64,000 nucleotides of DNA, taken from Parasphingorhabdus halotolerans (lineage in GTDB: Bacteria; Pseudomonadota; Alphaproteobacteria; Sphingomonadales; Sphingomonadaceae). Of this stretch, positions 1-8,161 are shown piece after piece. Position numbers and translations under genes: made by a program. Each line of letters starts with the position of its first letter. The stretch's first letter is position 1. The notes beneath the pieces were generated by a model. It saw nothing but the letters and a program-made list of their open reading frames with translations, searched no databases and was not told the DNA's origin. The stretch is taken from positions 1,798,001 through 1,862,000 of the forward strand of contig NZ_CP051217.1 in NCBI RefSeq assembly GCF_012516475.1, written 5' to 3'.

Positions 1-1074
1 CCACCAGTAGGTGTTCTTGGCAACATAAGCGGGGTGCTTGGTCCACGCATAAGGTCCGTGTGTTAATATCCCACGATGGGTGAGGTTCGAGAAGCGCAAG
101 CCAAAGGCAACCGTCGCCCAGGCATAAATGGCTGTCAGAGCAACCAATATGCCGCCCCAAATCCACAGCAAGGTTTCATGGCCTTGCAGCCAGTAATCCC
201 ACTTGGCGATATCGACTTCATAGTGCAGCGGACCGCCGGGGTACATCATCGCAAAGGGCGGGTAACAAAGCAGCGCGGCGACCCATCCACCCAGATAAGG
301 GTTAGCGGTGCGGATATGCGCGTCCAGCGGTTTCATGGTCAGCAAATATCCGACCGTAGCAAACTGCACGTCGACGACGAACATCGCGATAATCAACCAG
401 AACGCAATCGCCGCCGGATTATTCGCAAGCTCGGCAATATCGAGCCGGATCAAATCGCCGAAGCCGCCCGGCACAATCGAGATCATGAAGGCGAGGAAAA
501 AGCCCTTCACGGCCCATGCGCGCAAATGATGGAAAATCTGTTCGCGATCATATTCGCCGCCGCGTTTCTTGTCACCTGCCCCAATCAGAAACTGGCCCAA
601 ATGCCAGGCACCGTCGCGCGGTTCGATGAAATAGCGGTCCATCATCAGCACATAAGGCACGGAAACCAGCAGCAACCAGGGCGCGATGGTTTCCATCATC
701 TCCATTGAAAACTGATATTGCCCGGTCCAATACCATCGCCCGATGCAATAGACGCAGGCAATCATACCCCATGTCGCCCAAAGACCCGCGAGTTTCACCA
801 CGCTGATATCGAAAGTTTCTTTCAGCGGATTGGGATTTTTCCAGTCGATGCCGGTCGAGGCGCGCAGATGCACTTTGTCACTGAGCAGCGACCATATCAC
901 CATCGGCAGGCCACAGGCAGCGCAGGCTGCAAGTGCCGAATAGGGCCCATCCATGCCATATTGCCGCGCGATCAATATCCACGAAGCCAACCCGACAAGG
1001 CCAGCGATGCCGACACCGGATGAAACCGCAGATTGCGGGCGCGGGTCAGCGGCGTTTGATTTTCGTCCGAACAT
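1..1074 (-). CDS. ICMT-like membrane methyltransferase, C-terminus cut by window edge
   Basis: I translated this by hand, because the reading frame is open from an ATG at 1074 to the window edge (358 codons, no stop). The protein has many hydrophobic segments. Its last visible residues, THGPYAWTKHPAYVAKN, match the start of the C-terminal motif of the isoprenylcysteine carboxyl methyltransferase/phospholipid methyltransferase family, where a G-P-Y/F-x-x-x-R/K-H-P-x-Y motif leads into the SAM site. It is therefore probably an inner-membrane SAM-dependent methyltransferase or a member of that fold; the substrate is unknown. The N-terminal ~200 residues are not part of the classical domain. It diverges from the sugar dehydrogenase gene, and the 156 bp between them should hold both promoters. 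Confidence 0.7.
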   Translation of the reverse strand, partial: MFGRKSNAADPRPQSAVSSGVGIAGLVGLASWILIARQYGMDGPYSALAACAACGLPMVIWSLLSDKVHLRASTGIDWKNPNPLKETFDISVVKLAGLWATWGMIACVYCIGRWYWTGQYQFSMEMMETIAPWLLLVSVPYVLMMDRYFIEPRDGAWHLGQFLIGAGDKKRGGEYDREQIFHHLRAWAVKGFFLAFMISIVPGGFGDLIRLDIAELANNPAAIAFWLIIAMFVVDVQFATVGYLLTMKPLDAHIRTANPYLGGWVAALLCYPPFAMMYPGGPLHYEVDIAKWDYWLQGHETLLWIWGGILVALTAIYAWATVAFGLRFSNLTHRGILTHGPYAWTKHPAYVAKNTYWW

Positions 1075-1230
1075 AGCCGTCGCTTTAACCAAAAATAGTA
1101 AGCAACCCGTGAACAGGCGCAAATAGCGCCGAAAAACCTATGAATTTGGCGAAATAGGCTCTATATTTCAGATAAATATCATATTGGATCAGATACCCCC
1201 ATGTCACAATCAACGACCTCAGGAATGCCC

Positions 1231-2412
1231 ATGAAAAACCTCACTATAGCGTCAGCACTGTCGGTTGCCCTTCTGGCATGCACAAACGGCGGGAATGCAG
1301 AGGCCACCCAAGGTGCGTCAGAAGACGCGCAATCATTTGCCGATATTTCTCCGGTTGATCGCGAACCTTTTATGACACAGGAAATCACCGAATTTAACGA
1401 GCCATGGGCGATGACGTTTTTGCCTGATGGCCGGATGCTCGTTACGACAAAGCCCGGCGAACTCTTTCTTGTGACCCAAGCGGGCGAACAAACCGCGATT
1501 TCCAATATTCCTGACGTTGATTATGGCGGACAAGGGGGCTTGGGCGATGTCATATTGGCGCCTGATTTTGCGAAGTCTGGCCGCATCTATCTGAGCTGGG
1601 TGGAAGCAGGGGATGATGGAACCCGAGGCGCTGTCGTCGCCCATGCCAATTTGTCGCTGGCCCCTCCGGGCGTGGAAGCGGAAGCACCTGCGTTATCCAA
1701 TCTCAAAATCATCTGGAAACAGAACCCGAAAGTGAAAGGCCGCGGCCATTATTCCCACCGTATGGTCTTTTCTCCTGACGGGAAATATCTGTTCATTGGC
1801 TCCGGCGAGCGGCAGAAGTTTGATCCCGCGCAGGATATGACCGGCAATCTTGGCAAAATCGTGCGGCTTAATCCGGATGGCAGCATTCCAAGCGACAATC
1901 CATTTCTGGATGACGAAAAAGCGCTTCCGGAGATCTGGTCATTGGGCCATCGCAACATTTTGGGCATGGCCTTTGATAGCAAGGGCCGTCTGTGGAATCA
2001 GGAAATGGGTCCAAAAGACGGCGACGAGCTAAATCTCGTCCAGCGCGGTTCAAACTATGGCTATCCGATTGTATCGGAAGGCGATCATTATGACGGAAAG
2101 AAAATTCCCAATCATGATACCCGCCCCGAATTTGCCGCCCCGAAAGTCGCCTGGGTGCCGACAATTGCGCCTGCTGGATTGATCTTTTACTCCGGCAAGT
2201 TGTTCCCCGAGTGGCAAGGCAATGCATTTATCGGCGGCCTTGCCAGTGAGGCTTTAATCCGTGTTGTCATTGATGGTGATGAGGCTGAGGAAGTCGAGCG
2301 CTTTAAAATGGGAAGCCGCATCCGCGAGGTGGAGCAGGGCCCGGATGGCGCATTGTGGTTGCTTCAGGATGGCAAAGGCGGGAAGCTGCTCAAGATTACC
2401 CCGGCCAAATAG
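1231..2412 (+). CDS. PQQ-dependent sugar dehydrogenase (glucose/sorbosone dehydrogenase family), lipoprotein
   Basis: Soluble aldose/sorbosone dehydrogenase-type beta-propeller (YliI/Asd-like), expected to oxidise sugars or sugar alcohols in the periplasm with PQQ. Family signatures are the early [14 protein letters not shown] stretch, [11 protein letters not shown] around the first third, [10 protein letters not shown] and Q-E-M-G-P-x-D-G-D-E-L-N. I start the gene at 1231 (MKNLTIAS) rather than at the ATG at 1201. AGGA lies 5-6 bases before this ATG, and starting here gives a clean lipoprotein signal with LLAC as lipobox. It is monocistronic, and its 3' end faces the extensin-like gene 17 bp away. 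The electron acceptor and substrate cannot be read from the sequence. Confidence 0.85.
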   Translation: MKNLTIASALSVALLACTNGGNAEATQGASEDAQSFADISPVDREPFMTQEITEFNEPWAMTFLPDGRMLVTTKPGELFLVTQAGEQTAISNIPDVDYGGQGGLGDVILAPDFAKSGRIYLSWVEAGDDGTRGAVVAHANLSLAPPGVEAEAPALSNLKIIWKQNPKVKGRGHYSHRMVFSPDGKYLFIGSGERQKFDPAQDMTGNLGKIVRLNPDGSIPSDNPFLDDEKALPEIWSLGHRNILGMAFDSKGRLWNQEMGPKDGDELNLVQRGSNYGYPIVSEGDHYDGKKIPNHDTRPEFAAPKVAWVPTIAPAGLIFYSGKLFPEWQGNAFIGGLASEALIRVVIDGDEAEEVERFKMGSRIREVEQGPDGALWLLQDGKGGKLLKITPAK

Positions 2413-2429
2413 ATTCTTCGACCAACGCG

Positions 2430-3182
2430 CTAGCGACAAAGACTATAGCCTAGCTGGCCACGTTCTGCCTGGTCGAGATGGAAATGATCGGCATGGGCGG
2501 CGTTGTAATCAGGCGACAGAACCGTTGCGAAAAGGTCGCAGGACCCGTCGCGTATCACCCTGAGAAATTCCGCCTCCGGGTCTGTATCGTTCCAGTCGCG
2601 ACTAAGCGAGATTATCTGGCCATTCTCCAGCGTAAATGCAGCGATATCGATCGCGTTGCCCGTTGCATGCTCGCTCCAACGGGTAGATCCGCCAATCTGG
2701 CGACAATTATAAGTTCCCAAGTGGCGAATGAAGGAAACCCGCTGGCCAAAATGCTCCAGCGCTGCTGGCTGGACAATCTGGGTCTCCCAAATCTCCAGAG
2801 CTGCCGCAACAGGACATGATGGCGCGAGGCCGGATGGCGTGAAGCTAGTGTTCCCGGCTGTTGGTTCGAGCAAGCGAATATTCTCGTCGCGACGACACTC
2901 CCCATCACCAACGGGCGGCAGCGGACTGAAGGCCACCCCTGCCCGGTCGAGGAGGTTTTGGCAGAAGACATAGTCACCCGAAAGCGCGGCCAGTTTCTGG
3001 CCAGTGAACATCCCGATAGGTTTGTCCAGCTGCAGCTGCGTCCATGGCAAATCCTGCGGGCGTTCCCGGATGTAAGCAAGCGCGACCAACGCACAGCCTG
3101 CAATAACCGCCAGAATAACCAAAGTTTTGAGCGCAGACCTGATCGTCCGCAGATAATGTCTGCGCTTTAGGCGTCTCGCCAT
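2430..3182 (-). CDS. extensin-like family protein with LAS/M15-type His/Asp motif
   Basis: 250-residue protein with one N-terminal membrane anchor (about residues 16-37) and the C-terminal domain called extensin-like. That domain carries S-E-H-A-T-G-N-A-I-D (His172, Asp179) and H-A-D-H-F-H-L-D (His230, Asp232, His233, His235). This is the zinc-ligand pattern of LAS/M15 D,D-peptidases, so a periplasmic cell-wall peptidase is a reasonable inference, although the family name refers to plant extensins and activity is not established. Four cysteines (74, 96, 123, 160) may form disulphides. It ends 17 bp from the convergent sugar dehydrogenase gene. Confidence 0.8.
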   Translation of the reverse strand: MARRLKRRHYLRTIRSALKTLVILAVIAGCALVALAYIRERPQDLPWTQLQLDKPIGMFTGQKLAALSGDYVFCQNLLDRAGVAFSPLPPVGDGECRRDENIRLLEPTAGNTSFTPSGLAPSCPVAAALEIWETQIVQPAALEHFGQRVSFIRHLGTYNCRQIGGSTRWSEHATGNAIDIAAFTLENGQIISLSRDWNDTDPEAEFLRVIRDGSCDLFATVLSPDYNAAHADHFHLDQAERGQLGYSLCR

Positions 3183-3212
3183 TTTTATGTCACGCTAGTT
3201 ATTTAGCGAAAT

Positions 3213-4094
3213 CTATTGGGAAGCCGTTGTGGTCGTGCCGGAAAGGTCACTTAAAAACTGCCGGACACGCTTGGAGTTGACCCCGAGATCATGCACGCCA
3301 ACGCGGCTCACCGAACGCATGTCAATGATGCTGGCTGCGCCATTATCAGCAGCGCGGGCACGGATGACAACATCGTCCTTGAACCGGAAAAGCGATACAG
3401 TATCGGTGGCTTCCAGATGGCCTGCTGCAGGATCAATACTGACGATTTCCCAGCCGCGGTCTTCTGCAAGGCGCTTGGCTTTCTCGATAACTTCCGCGAC
3501 TGGCTGATCAATCCGTACAGACCGGATATCAGGAAAAGCTTGCTGGTGAAGTGTCGCCCAACGCTGGCGCGGGTTCATCCCGCGCATATCACTATCATCG
3601 GCGCCCGGGATTTGATCCCAATTGTCAGCGCGAATCGTAAGCGCCGAAAACTCGGGTGGATCAGCCAGATCGGTTGTTATGTCATGAATGGCGGGCAGGC
3701 TTTGCGCCGTTATGATGTAGCTCAGAACATAGCCGATAAATCCGACCGCCGCGATCATGCCGAGACCCAATTTGGGCCAGCGCGTTTTGCGCCCTTTGCG
3801 CTTGTCCAAAATGATACCGATTATTCCGATGATGATCGCGAGTACCGCAACAACCAATGTCCATCCCAGAAAGCCCAGACCTTGCTGCCAGCCCCACAGA
3901 CCAATGCCGCTGCCAAAAGCTGCGCCAAAAAATGCGATAATCGCAGCAATTGCCAGAATCAGAACAATCCAGCCTTTGGGATCATTACGGAGCGTAGCGA
4001 ATTTCCTTGCCGGCTTCGCCGTCACTCCACCGGTTCGATTTTCAACTGCGGGTTCGACAGCAGGTTCGTTGATATTCTGATCGCTCACGCGCAT
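3213..4094 (-). CDS. DUF1499 domain membrane protein
   Basis: About 293 residues: a short polar N-terminus, three hydrophobic segments in the first ~130 residues, then a soluble DUF1499 domain (starting near D-P-P-E-F-S and including N-P-R-Q-R-W-A-T-L-H-Q-Q-A-F-P-D-I and D-D-V-V-I-R). The frame is open further upstream, but GGGAG sits three bases before the ATG at 4094 (MRVSDQN). A GTG six bases downstream, with better spacing from GGGAG, is an equally possible start. The function is unknown; DUF1499 proteins are conserved and membrane-associated in Proteobacteria. The gene is transcribed away from the acetyltransferase gene. Confidence 0.8.
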   Translation of the reverse strand: MRVSDQNINEPAVEPAVENRTGGVTAKPARKFATLRNDPKGWIVLILAIAAIIAFFGAAFGSGIGLWGWQQGLGFLGWTLVVAVLAIIIGIIGIILDKRKGRKTRWPKLGLGMIAAVGFIGYVLSYIITAQSLPAIHDITTDLADPPEFSALTIRADNWDQIPGADDSDMRGMNPRQRWATLHQQAFPDIRSVRIDQPVAEVIEKAKRLAEDRGWEIVSIDPAAGHLEATDTVSLFRFKDDVVIRARAADNGAASIIDMRSVSRVGVHDLGVNSKRVRQFLSDLSGTTTTASQ

Positions 4095-4241
4095 AACTCC
4101 CTTAATTCCAAATCTTTTAGCCGCTGCGGTCCCATTGTGCAATCAACTCGCTGCCGCTTGGTATGTTTCGCCATTTTGGTTGCTCGACAGCGTGCAAATT
4201 TGCCGGTACAGCGCCGCTCTTCATCAATATGACGCGAACGC

Positions 4242-4769
4242 TTGGAACCGACATTGCCCACTATCATCCCTCTGGCTGAAATCGAGCCTGCTTTGGTCGA
4301 AGCTTTGCTCGATGTCGCTTTCGGCAAGGATCGCCATCAGCGGACAGCCTATAAAGTGCGCGAAGGCATGGATATGCTCGAAGGGCTGAGCATCGCTGCG
4401 GTTGATGCGATGGAACACGAACTGCTTGGCTCCCTGCAATGCTGGCCGGTCGCGCTGACCGATGAGAATGGCAAAAAACATCCCATGATCATGGTTGGTC
4501 CGGTTGCGGTTTATCCCGATTTGCAGAAGCAGGGCATCGGTCAGGCGATGCTGACCGCGCTGCTGGCGGAATTGCAGGATGATAGCCTGCCGCTGGTGAT
4601 GATCGGCGACCCGGCCTATTATGATCGCTTCTTCGGTTTCTCGCCTGAACGGACAGGCGGCTGGACGCTGCCGGGGCCTTGGGAACCCGAGCGTTTGCTC
4701 GTACGCGCAACAGCGGATGCGGAATTGCCGATGAAGGGTAAGCTGGGACCTTGGTCGCCGGGGACCTGA
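4242..4769 (+). CDS. GNAT family N-acetyltransferase
   Basis: 175-residue GNAT-fold protein of the YhbS-like type. The acetyl-CoA site is visible as V-G-P-V-A-V-Y-P-D-L-Q-K-Q-G-I-G-Q-A-M-L (the Q-x-x-G-x-G/A signature), followed by V-M-I-G-D-P-A-Y-Y-D-R-F-F-G-F, which is typical of this subgroup. The substrate is unknown. The start is uncertain: the longest open frame begins with TTG at 4242, no good ribosome site is visible, and the ATG at 4229 is out of frame. The gene is followed by a dispersed repeat before DUF1285. Confidence 0.75.
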   Translation: MEPTLPTIIPLAEIEPALVEALLDVAFGKDRHQRTAYKVREGMDMLEGLSIAAVDAMEHELLGSLQCWPVALTDENGKKHPMIMVGPVAVYPDLQKQGIGQAMLTALLAELQDDSLPLVMIGDPAYYDRFFGFSPERTGGWTLPGPWEPERLLVRATADAELPMKGKLGPWSPGT

Positions 4770-4773
4770 ACAA

Positions 4774-4843
4774 TCCCGCTCATGCTGAGCTTGTCGAAGC
4801 ATCTCAGCAAAACCGATCGCAAGCTCAGGGCGAACGGGACAAC
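4774..4843. repeat. dispersed GCTTGTCGAAG-type repeat, copy 1
   Basis: Intergenic segment containing CTGAGCTTGTCGAAGC and, further on, the reversed form CAAGCTCAGGGCGAACGG. It belongs to the same repeat family as the copies at 12559-12648, 26004-26026 and 51713-51740. The halves face each other and could fold into a stem in RNA. It lies between the acetyltransferase gene and DUF1285 and has no coding function that I can see. Confidence 0.6.
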
Positions 4844-4890
4844 CACTCACTTCACTTTACAGGACGATCACCACATAATAGGCCATAGCC

Positions 4891-5457
4891 ATGCCCTATA
4901 CACCGCCCCCTGAACTTGCCTCGCTCTCGCTCACCGAAATAGCCGAGCTGGTGGAAGCGCAAAAATTGCCGCCAGTGGATCAATGGGACCCCCAGGAAAC
5001 CGGCAATAGCGAGATGCGGATCGCGACCGATGGCACCTGGTATCATCAGGGGGAACCGATCAAGCGCCGCGCCATGGTGCGCGCGTTCTCGACCATTTTG
5101 CGGCAAGAGGCAGACAATAGCTATGCGCTCGTCACGCCCTATCAGAAGCTGAGTATAGAAGTCGAAGATGCGCCGTTTGTCGCGGTCGAAATGGAGAATG
5201 AAGGCAGCGGCGAGAACCGCAAGCTCGCTTTCCGGCTCAATACCGACCATCTGGTGATTGCCGATGAAACGCACAAGCTGCGTTTTTCATCGGATCATGA
5301 TAACCCACGCCCTTATCTGCATGTGCGCGGCGGGTTGGAAGCGGTGCTGGCCCGCAACGTCTATTATGAACTGGCCGAAATGGCGCTGGCGGATGATTTA
5401 TCACCTTTCGGCATATGGAGCCACGGCGCATTCTTCCCTATAGACAGGCCAGAATGA
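4891..5457 (+). CDS. DUF1285 domain protein
   Basis: 188 residues with the DUF1285 layout: an N-terminal stretch ending in P-P-V-D-Q-W-D-P, a W-Y-H-Q-G-E-P-I-K-R segment, then Y-A-L-V-T-P-Y-Q-K-L-S-I and a C-terminal R-N-V-Y-Y-E-L. The function is unknown. It is the first gene of a tight operon: its TGA overlaps the ATG of the Nudix gene (ATGA), and that gene overlaps cca in the same way. Sphingomonads commonly keep DUF1285-Nudix-cca together. Confidence 0.85.
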   Translation: MPYTPPPELASLSLTEIAELVEAQKLPPVDQWDPQETGNSEMRIATDGTWYHQGEPIKRRAMVRAFSTILRQEADNSYALVTPYQKLSIEVEDAPFVAVEMENEGSGENRKLAFRLNTDHLVIADETHKLRFSSDHDNPRPYLHVRGGLEAVLARNVYYELAEMALADDLSPFGIWSHGAFFPIDRPE

Positions 5458-6068
5458 AAACGGGAACCATCGCTCTTCGGGACAAATTGGCGCGGGCGCT
5501 AAAAGACGGCCATGCCAGTGATATGGACCATGTAATGGCCGACGAGCGCGATATTGTGCAAGATATCGACCGGTTGAGAGACGCTGCGGTGCTTATCGCG
5601 ATCACCGACCGGCCGGAACCCGGCGTAATCCTTGTCCAGCGCCCTGACTATATGCGCAATCATCCGGGGCAAATTGCCTTCCCCGGTGGAAAAATCGATC
5701 CGGGCGATGAAGACGCGGTGGCCGCAGCGCTGCGCGAGGCAAACGAAGAGGTCGCGCTTGACCCCGCCCATGTCGATGTGATCGGACCGACCGACCGCTA
5801 TCATTCGGGAAGCGGTTTTAACATCCAGCCGATATTGGCGGTTATCCCGCCCGATCTGCCGCTGGTCGCTTGCCCTGAAGAAGTTCGTGAGTGGTTTGAA
5901 GTTCCGCTCGATTTCGTGATGAACCCTGAAAACGCCACCGCGCATGTCGGTGAGTGGCGGGGGATACGGCGTGAGTATTACGAAATGCCTTGGCAGGGCC
6001 GCCGGATCTGGGGCATTACCGCCGGGATTTTGGTCAATCTTTCGACCCGTTTGCGGTGGGGATCATGA
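5454..6068 (+). CDS. Nudix hydrolase, CoA pyrophosphatase type
   Basis: 204-residue Nudix protein like NudL/YeaB, which cleaves CoA or its derivatives into 4'-phosphopantetheine and 3',5'-ADP. The NuCoA pattern L-V-Q-R-P-D-Y-M-R-N-H-P-G-Q-I-A-F-P-G-G-K is followed by the Nudix box G-G-K-I-D-P-G-D-E-D-A and R-E-A-N-E-E-V-A-L, with all metal-binding glutamates present. I chose the ATG at 5454 because it overlaps the DUF1285 stop codon (ATGA), which indicates translational coupling. The stop at 6066-6068 overlaps the start of cca. Confidence 0.88.
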   Translation: MKTGTIALRDKLARALKDGHASDMDHVMADERDIVQDIDRLRDAAVLIAITDRPEPGVILVQRPDYMRNHPGQIAFPGGKIDPGDEDAVAAALREANEEVALDPAHVDVIGPTDRYHSGSGFNIQPILAVIPPDLPLVACPEEVREWFEVPLDFVMNPENATAHVGEWRGIRREYYEMPWQGRRIWGITAGILVNLSTRLRWGS

Positions 6069-7387
6069 AGCTTCCGGCAGCCGACTGGCAGAAACGGCGA
6101 GGGCTTTCTGCGCTGCTAGATGCGCTCGGTGGCCAAAATCAAAATGAAGGGCCACGCTATGTCGGCGGCGCGGTGCGCGATACTTTGCTGGGGCTGGAGG
6201 TAAAAGATATCGATATCGCGACGCCGCTGCTGCCGGGTGACGTGATGGAGCGTTTGAAAACTGCGGATATCAAAGTCATCCCGACCGGCATAGACCATGG
6301 CACCGTCACCGCTGTTCTGCCCGATGGGCCGGTGGAGATCACCACCTTGCGGCGCGACGTGTCGACTGATGGGCGGCGCGCGACGGTCGCGTTTAGCGAT
6401 GACTGGCAGGAAGATGCGGCGCGGCGGGATTTTACCATCAACGCGCTATTTGCTGATCCGGACACGCTGGAGATTTTTGATTATTTCGATGGGCTGGATG
6501 ATCTGAAAAAACACCGCATCCGCTTTATCGGGTCGGCCAAAGACCGGATTGCCGAAGATCACCTGCGGATCATGCGCTATTTCCGGTTTCTGGCAAGATT
6601 TGGTCAGCATGAGGTGGACCATCATACATTCGAGGCCTGCCGGACGGCGGCGCGGGAGTTGTCCAAACTATCGCGCGAACGCATTGCTGATGAATTGCTG
6701 AAACTGCTCGCTGCTGCTGATCCGGTCTATGCGGTACAAGAGATGATCGCGGCGGATGTATTTGTGCATATAGTTGACGAGATTGATGCAGATGCTGTGC
6801 AAGTGTTGGCCGTGCTGATGTTGCGCGAAAAGGAGCATTGGATTGCGCCCGATCAAATCCGGCGGCTGGTGGCGCTGTTACCGAAAGATGCTGAAAAGGC
6901 CGATACGATTGCGAAGAGCCTGCGGATGTCGAAGAAACTGCAGAAGGCGGTTACGGCGCGATTATCCACCAACGTCATTCCCGCTTCCATTTCTGTCATT
7001 CCCGCGCAGGCGGGAACCCAGTCCAAAAAAGACTCTTCTTCTCAACTGGATCCCCGCCTGCGCGGGGATGACGAAAATGCGGGCGATGCACCTACCCCGG
7101 AAACCATCCGCGCCCTCGCCTATTACACCACCCCCGAAGCCGCCCGCGACCGGGCGCTGCTATTCGGCGCGGAAGAGGATATCGCGGCGATGCTCGCCAA
7201 ACTAAAAGACTGGCAGCCCCCCACCTTCCCCCTCAGCGGCGGCGATTTAATTGCTATGGGTATGGAGCCGGGGCCGATTGTCGCCAAGAAGTTGGCGCAA
7301 TTGGAACAAGTTTGGGTTAAGGAGAGGTTTCCGGATGACGATAGGGTGCGGGAGTTGGCGAGAGAAGCCTTACCCCTTCTCCCTTGA
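6065..7387 (+). CDS. cca: CCA tRNA nucleotidyltransferase, with in-frame repeat insertion
   Basis: 440 residues. Class II tRNA nucleotidyltransferase/poly(A) polymerase family, adding CCA to tRNA 3' ends. The N-terminal catalytic head is intact: Y-V-G-G-A-V-R-D, then D-I-D-I-A-T-P (the DxD metal pair), R-R-D-V-S-T-D-G-R and R-R-D-F-T-I-N-A-L, then the R-F-I-G-S-A-K-D-R-I-A-E-D-H-L-R-I-M-R neck. The ATG at 6065 overlaps the Nudix stop. In the C-terminal helical part, codons ~304-336 derive from a palindromic repeat at 6973-7072 and read V-I-P-A-Q-A-G-T-Q followed by L-D-P-R-L-R-G-D-D. The frame stays open through it. The last codons and the stop fall inside a second repeat that starts at 7375. 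Confidence 0.9.
   Translation: MKLPAADWQKRRGLSALLDALGGQNQNEGPRYVGGAVRDTLLGLEVKDIDIATPLLPGDVMERLKTADIKVIPTGIDHGTVTAVLPDGPVEITTLRRDVSTDGRRATVAFSDDWQEDAARRDFTINALFADPDTLEIFDYFDGLDDLKKHRIRFIGSAKDRIAEDHLRIMRYFRFLARFGQHEVDHHTFEACRTAARELSKLSRERIADELLKLLAAADPVYAVQEMIAADVFVHIVDEIDADAVQVLAVLMLREKEHWIAPDQIRRLVALLPKDAEKADTIAKSLRMSKKLQKAVTARLSTNVIPASISVIPAQAGTQSKKDSSSQLDPRLRGDDENAGDAPTPETIRALAYYTTPEAARDRALLFGAEEDIAAMLAKLKDWQPPTFPLSGGDLIAMGMEPGPIVAKKLAQLEQVWVKERFPDDDRVRELAREALPLLP
6973..7072. repeat. palindromic CGCAGGCGGGAA-type repeat inside cca
   Basis: Two facing halves, GTCATTCCCGCGCAGGCGGG (from 6995) and CCCCGCCTGCGCGGGGATGA (from 7052), are separated by about 30 bp. A third, degenerate GTCATTCCCGC copy begins at 6975. 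This is the well-known repeat of many alpha- and betaproteobacteria. Here it lies fully within an open reading frame and adds about 33 codons to cca without a stop. Confidence 0.85.
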
Positions 7388-7554
7388 GGGAGAAGGATAC
7401 GGAGCCTTGTGAGCGCGGCGAGCTAGGCGCAGTTGGATGAGGGTGGTCTGCGGTTGACGGTGCGCAAAATATTCCGGTCTGGTGCGCCCTCATCCAGCTA
7501 CGACTAACGAACAAGTTCGTAAGTCTGCACATCCTTCTCCCTCAAGGGAGAAGG
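7375..7554. repeat. long inverted repeat CCTTCTCCCTTGAGGGAGAAGG
   Basis: An intergenic repeat of ~180 bp. Each end carries a near-perfect palindrome built from CCTTCTCCCT and AGGGAGAAGG (7375-7396 and 7533-7554). Between them, GTTGGATGAGGG and CCCTCATCCAGC face each other, so the whole unit can fold into a long hairpin. The cca stop codon lies in its left end, so the element has replaced the native end of the gene. It could end transcription of the cca operon, but there is no clean T-run. Confidence 0.75.
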
Positions 7555-7594
7555 GGGAACAAAAACCCCTCCCCTGAAGGTGGGGCTTAAGAAA

Positions 7595-8152
7595 TTATCC
7601 AAGCCCAAAATACTCGGCAATTTTCCGGGCGCACTCGTTGGGCGAAAAGGCACTAGTATCAATTTCAAGATCATAATCCACTCCGGCATGGACACGATCA
7701 TATTGCCATCGGGCAAGCCCGATTTGCCGATCTCCGCGACTCTTTTCTCGCTGTTCCAGTATTTCAAGCGGAGCAAACAGACCCACAAATTGTATCTCGG
7801 CATCGCTCATCACCTTGCGATAATGCTGCTGATTCGTGGCACCCAGCATCACATCATCGACGATCTGATTATTGCCTTCGCTTGCCAAAGCCGCGACTGC
7901 ACTGCGCATACCGCGCAACGCATTTAGCATGTTTTTCCCCATTTCGATTGTGACGCTGGGTTTGCCATCGATCTGAACGGTCTCAAAATCAATCCCGTCG
8001 GGATGCCCAAACATGGATGTCGGCAGCATTTCAAGAAACGCGTCAAATTTCACATGCATGAACGGATCTGATGTGATTGATTGGAGCGCTTTGATTGTAG
8101 AACTTTTGCCGACACTACTCGTTCCGTTTACAGTGATAACTTTGGCGCTCAT
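7595..8152 (-). CDS. CPT-like P-loop kinase (chloramphenicol phosphotransferase family)
   Basis: 185 residues with a P-loop at the N-terminus (G-T-S-S-V-G-K-S-S, residues 10-18) followed by K-F-D-A-F-L-E-M-L-P, then V-D-D-V-M-L-G (DD for Mg/substrate) and the lid R-E-K-S-R-G-D-R-Q-I-G-L-A-R. This is the pattern of the chloramphenicol 3-O-phosphotransferase-like family, which also contains small-molecule kinases of unknown substrate. Resistance should not be assumed. It stands alone between a repeat and parC, 9 bp after the parC stop codon on the same strand. Confidence 0.75.
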   Translation of the reverse strand: MSAKVITVNGTSSVGKSSTIKALQSITSDPFMHVKFDAFLEMLPTSMFGHPDGIDFETVQIDGKPSVTIEMGKNMLNALRGMRSAVAALASEGNNQIVDDVMLGATNQQHYRKVMSDAEIQFVGLFAPLEILEQREKSRGDRQIGLARWQYDRVHAGVDYDLEIDTSAFSPNECARKIAEYFGLG

Positions 8153-8161
8153 TTCTATATC

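Noticed and set aside
3291..4232. 313-codon plus-strand frame over the DUF1499 gene
   Set aside because: It has no recognisable domain, and the minus strand encodes a clear DUF1499 protein with membrane helices and a ribosome site.
7595..8152. Antibiotic resistance gene (chloramphenicol phosphotransferase)
   Set aside because: Only the broad kinase family is supported; most members of it are not resistance enzymes and no resistance context is present.
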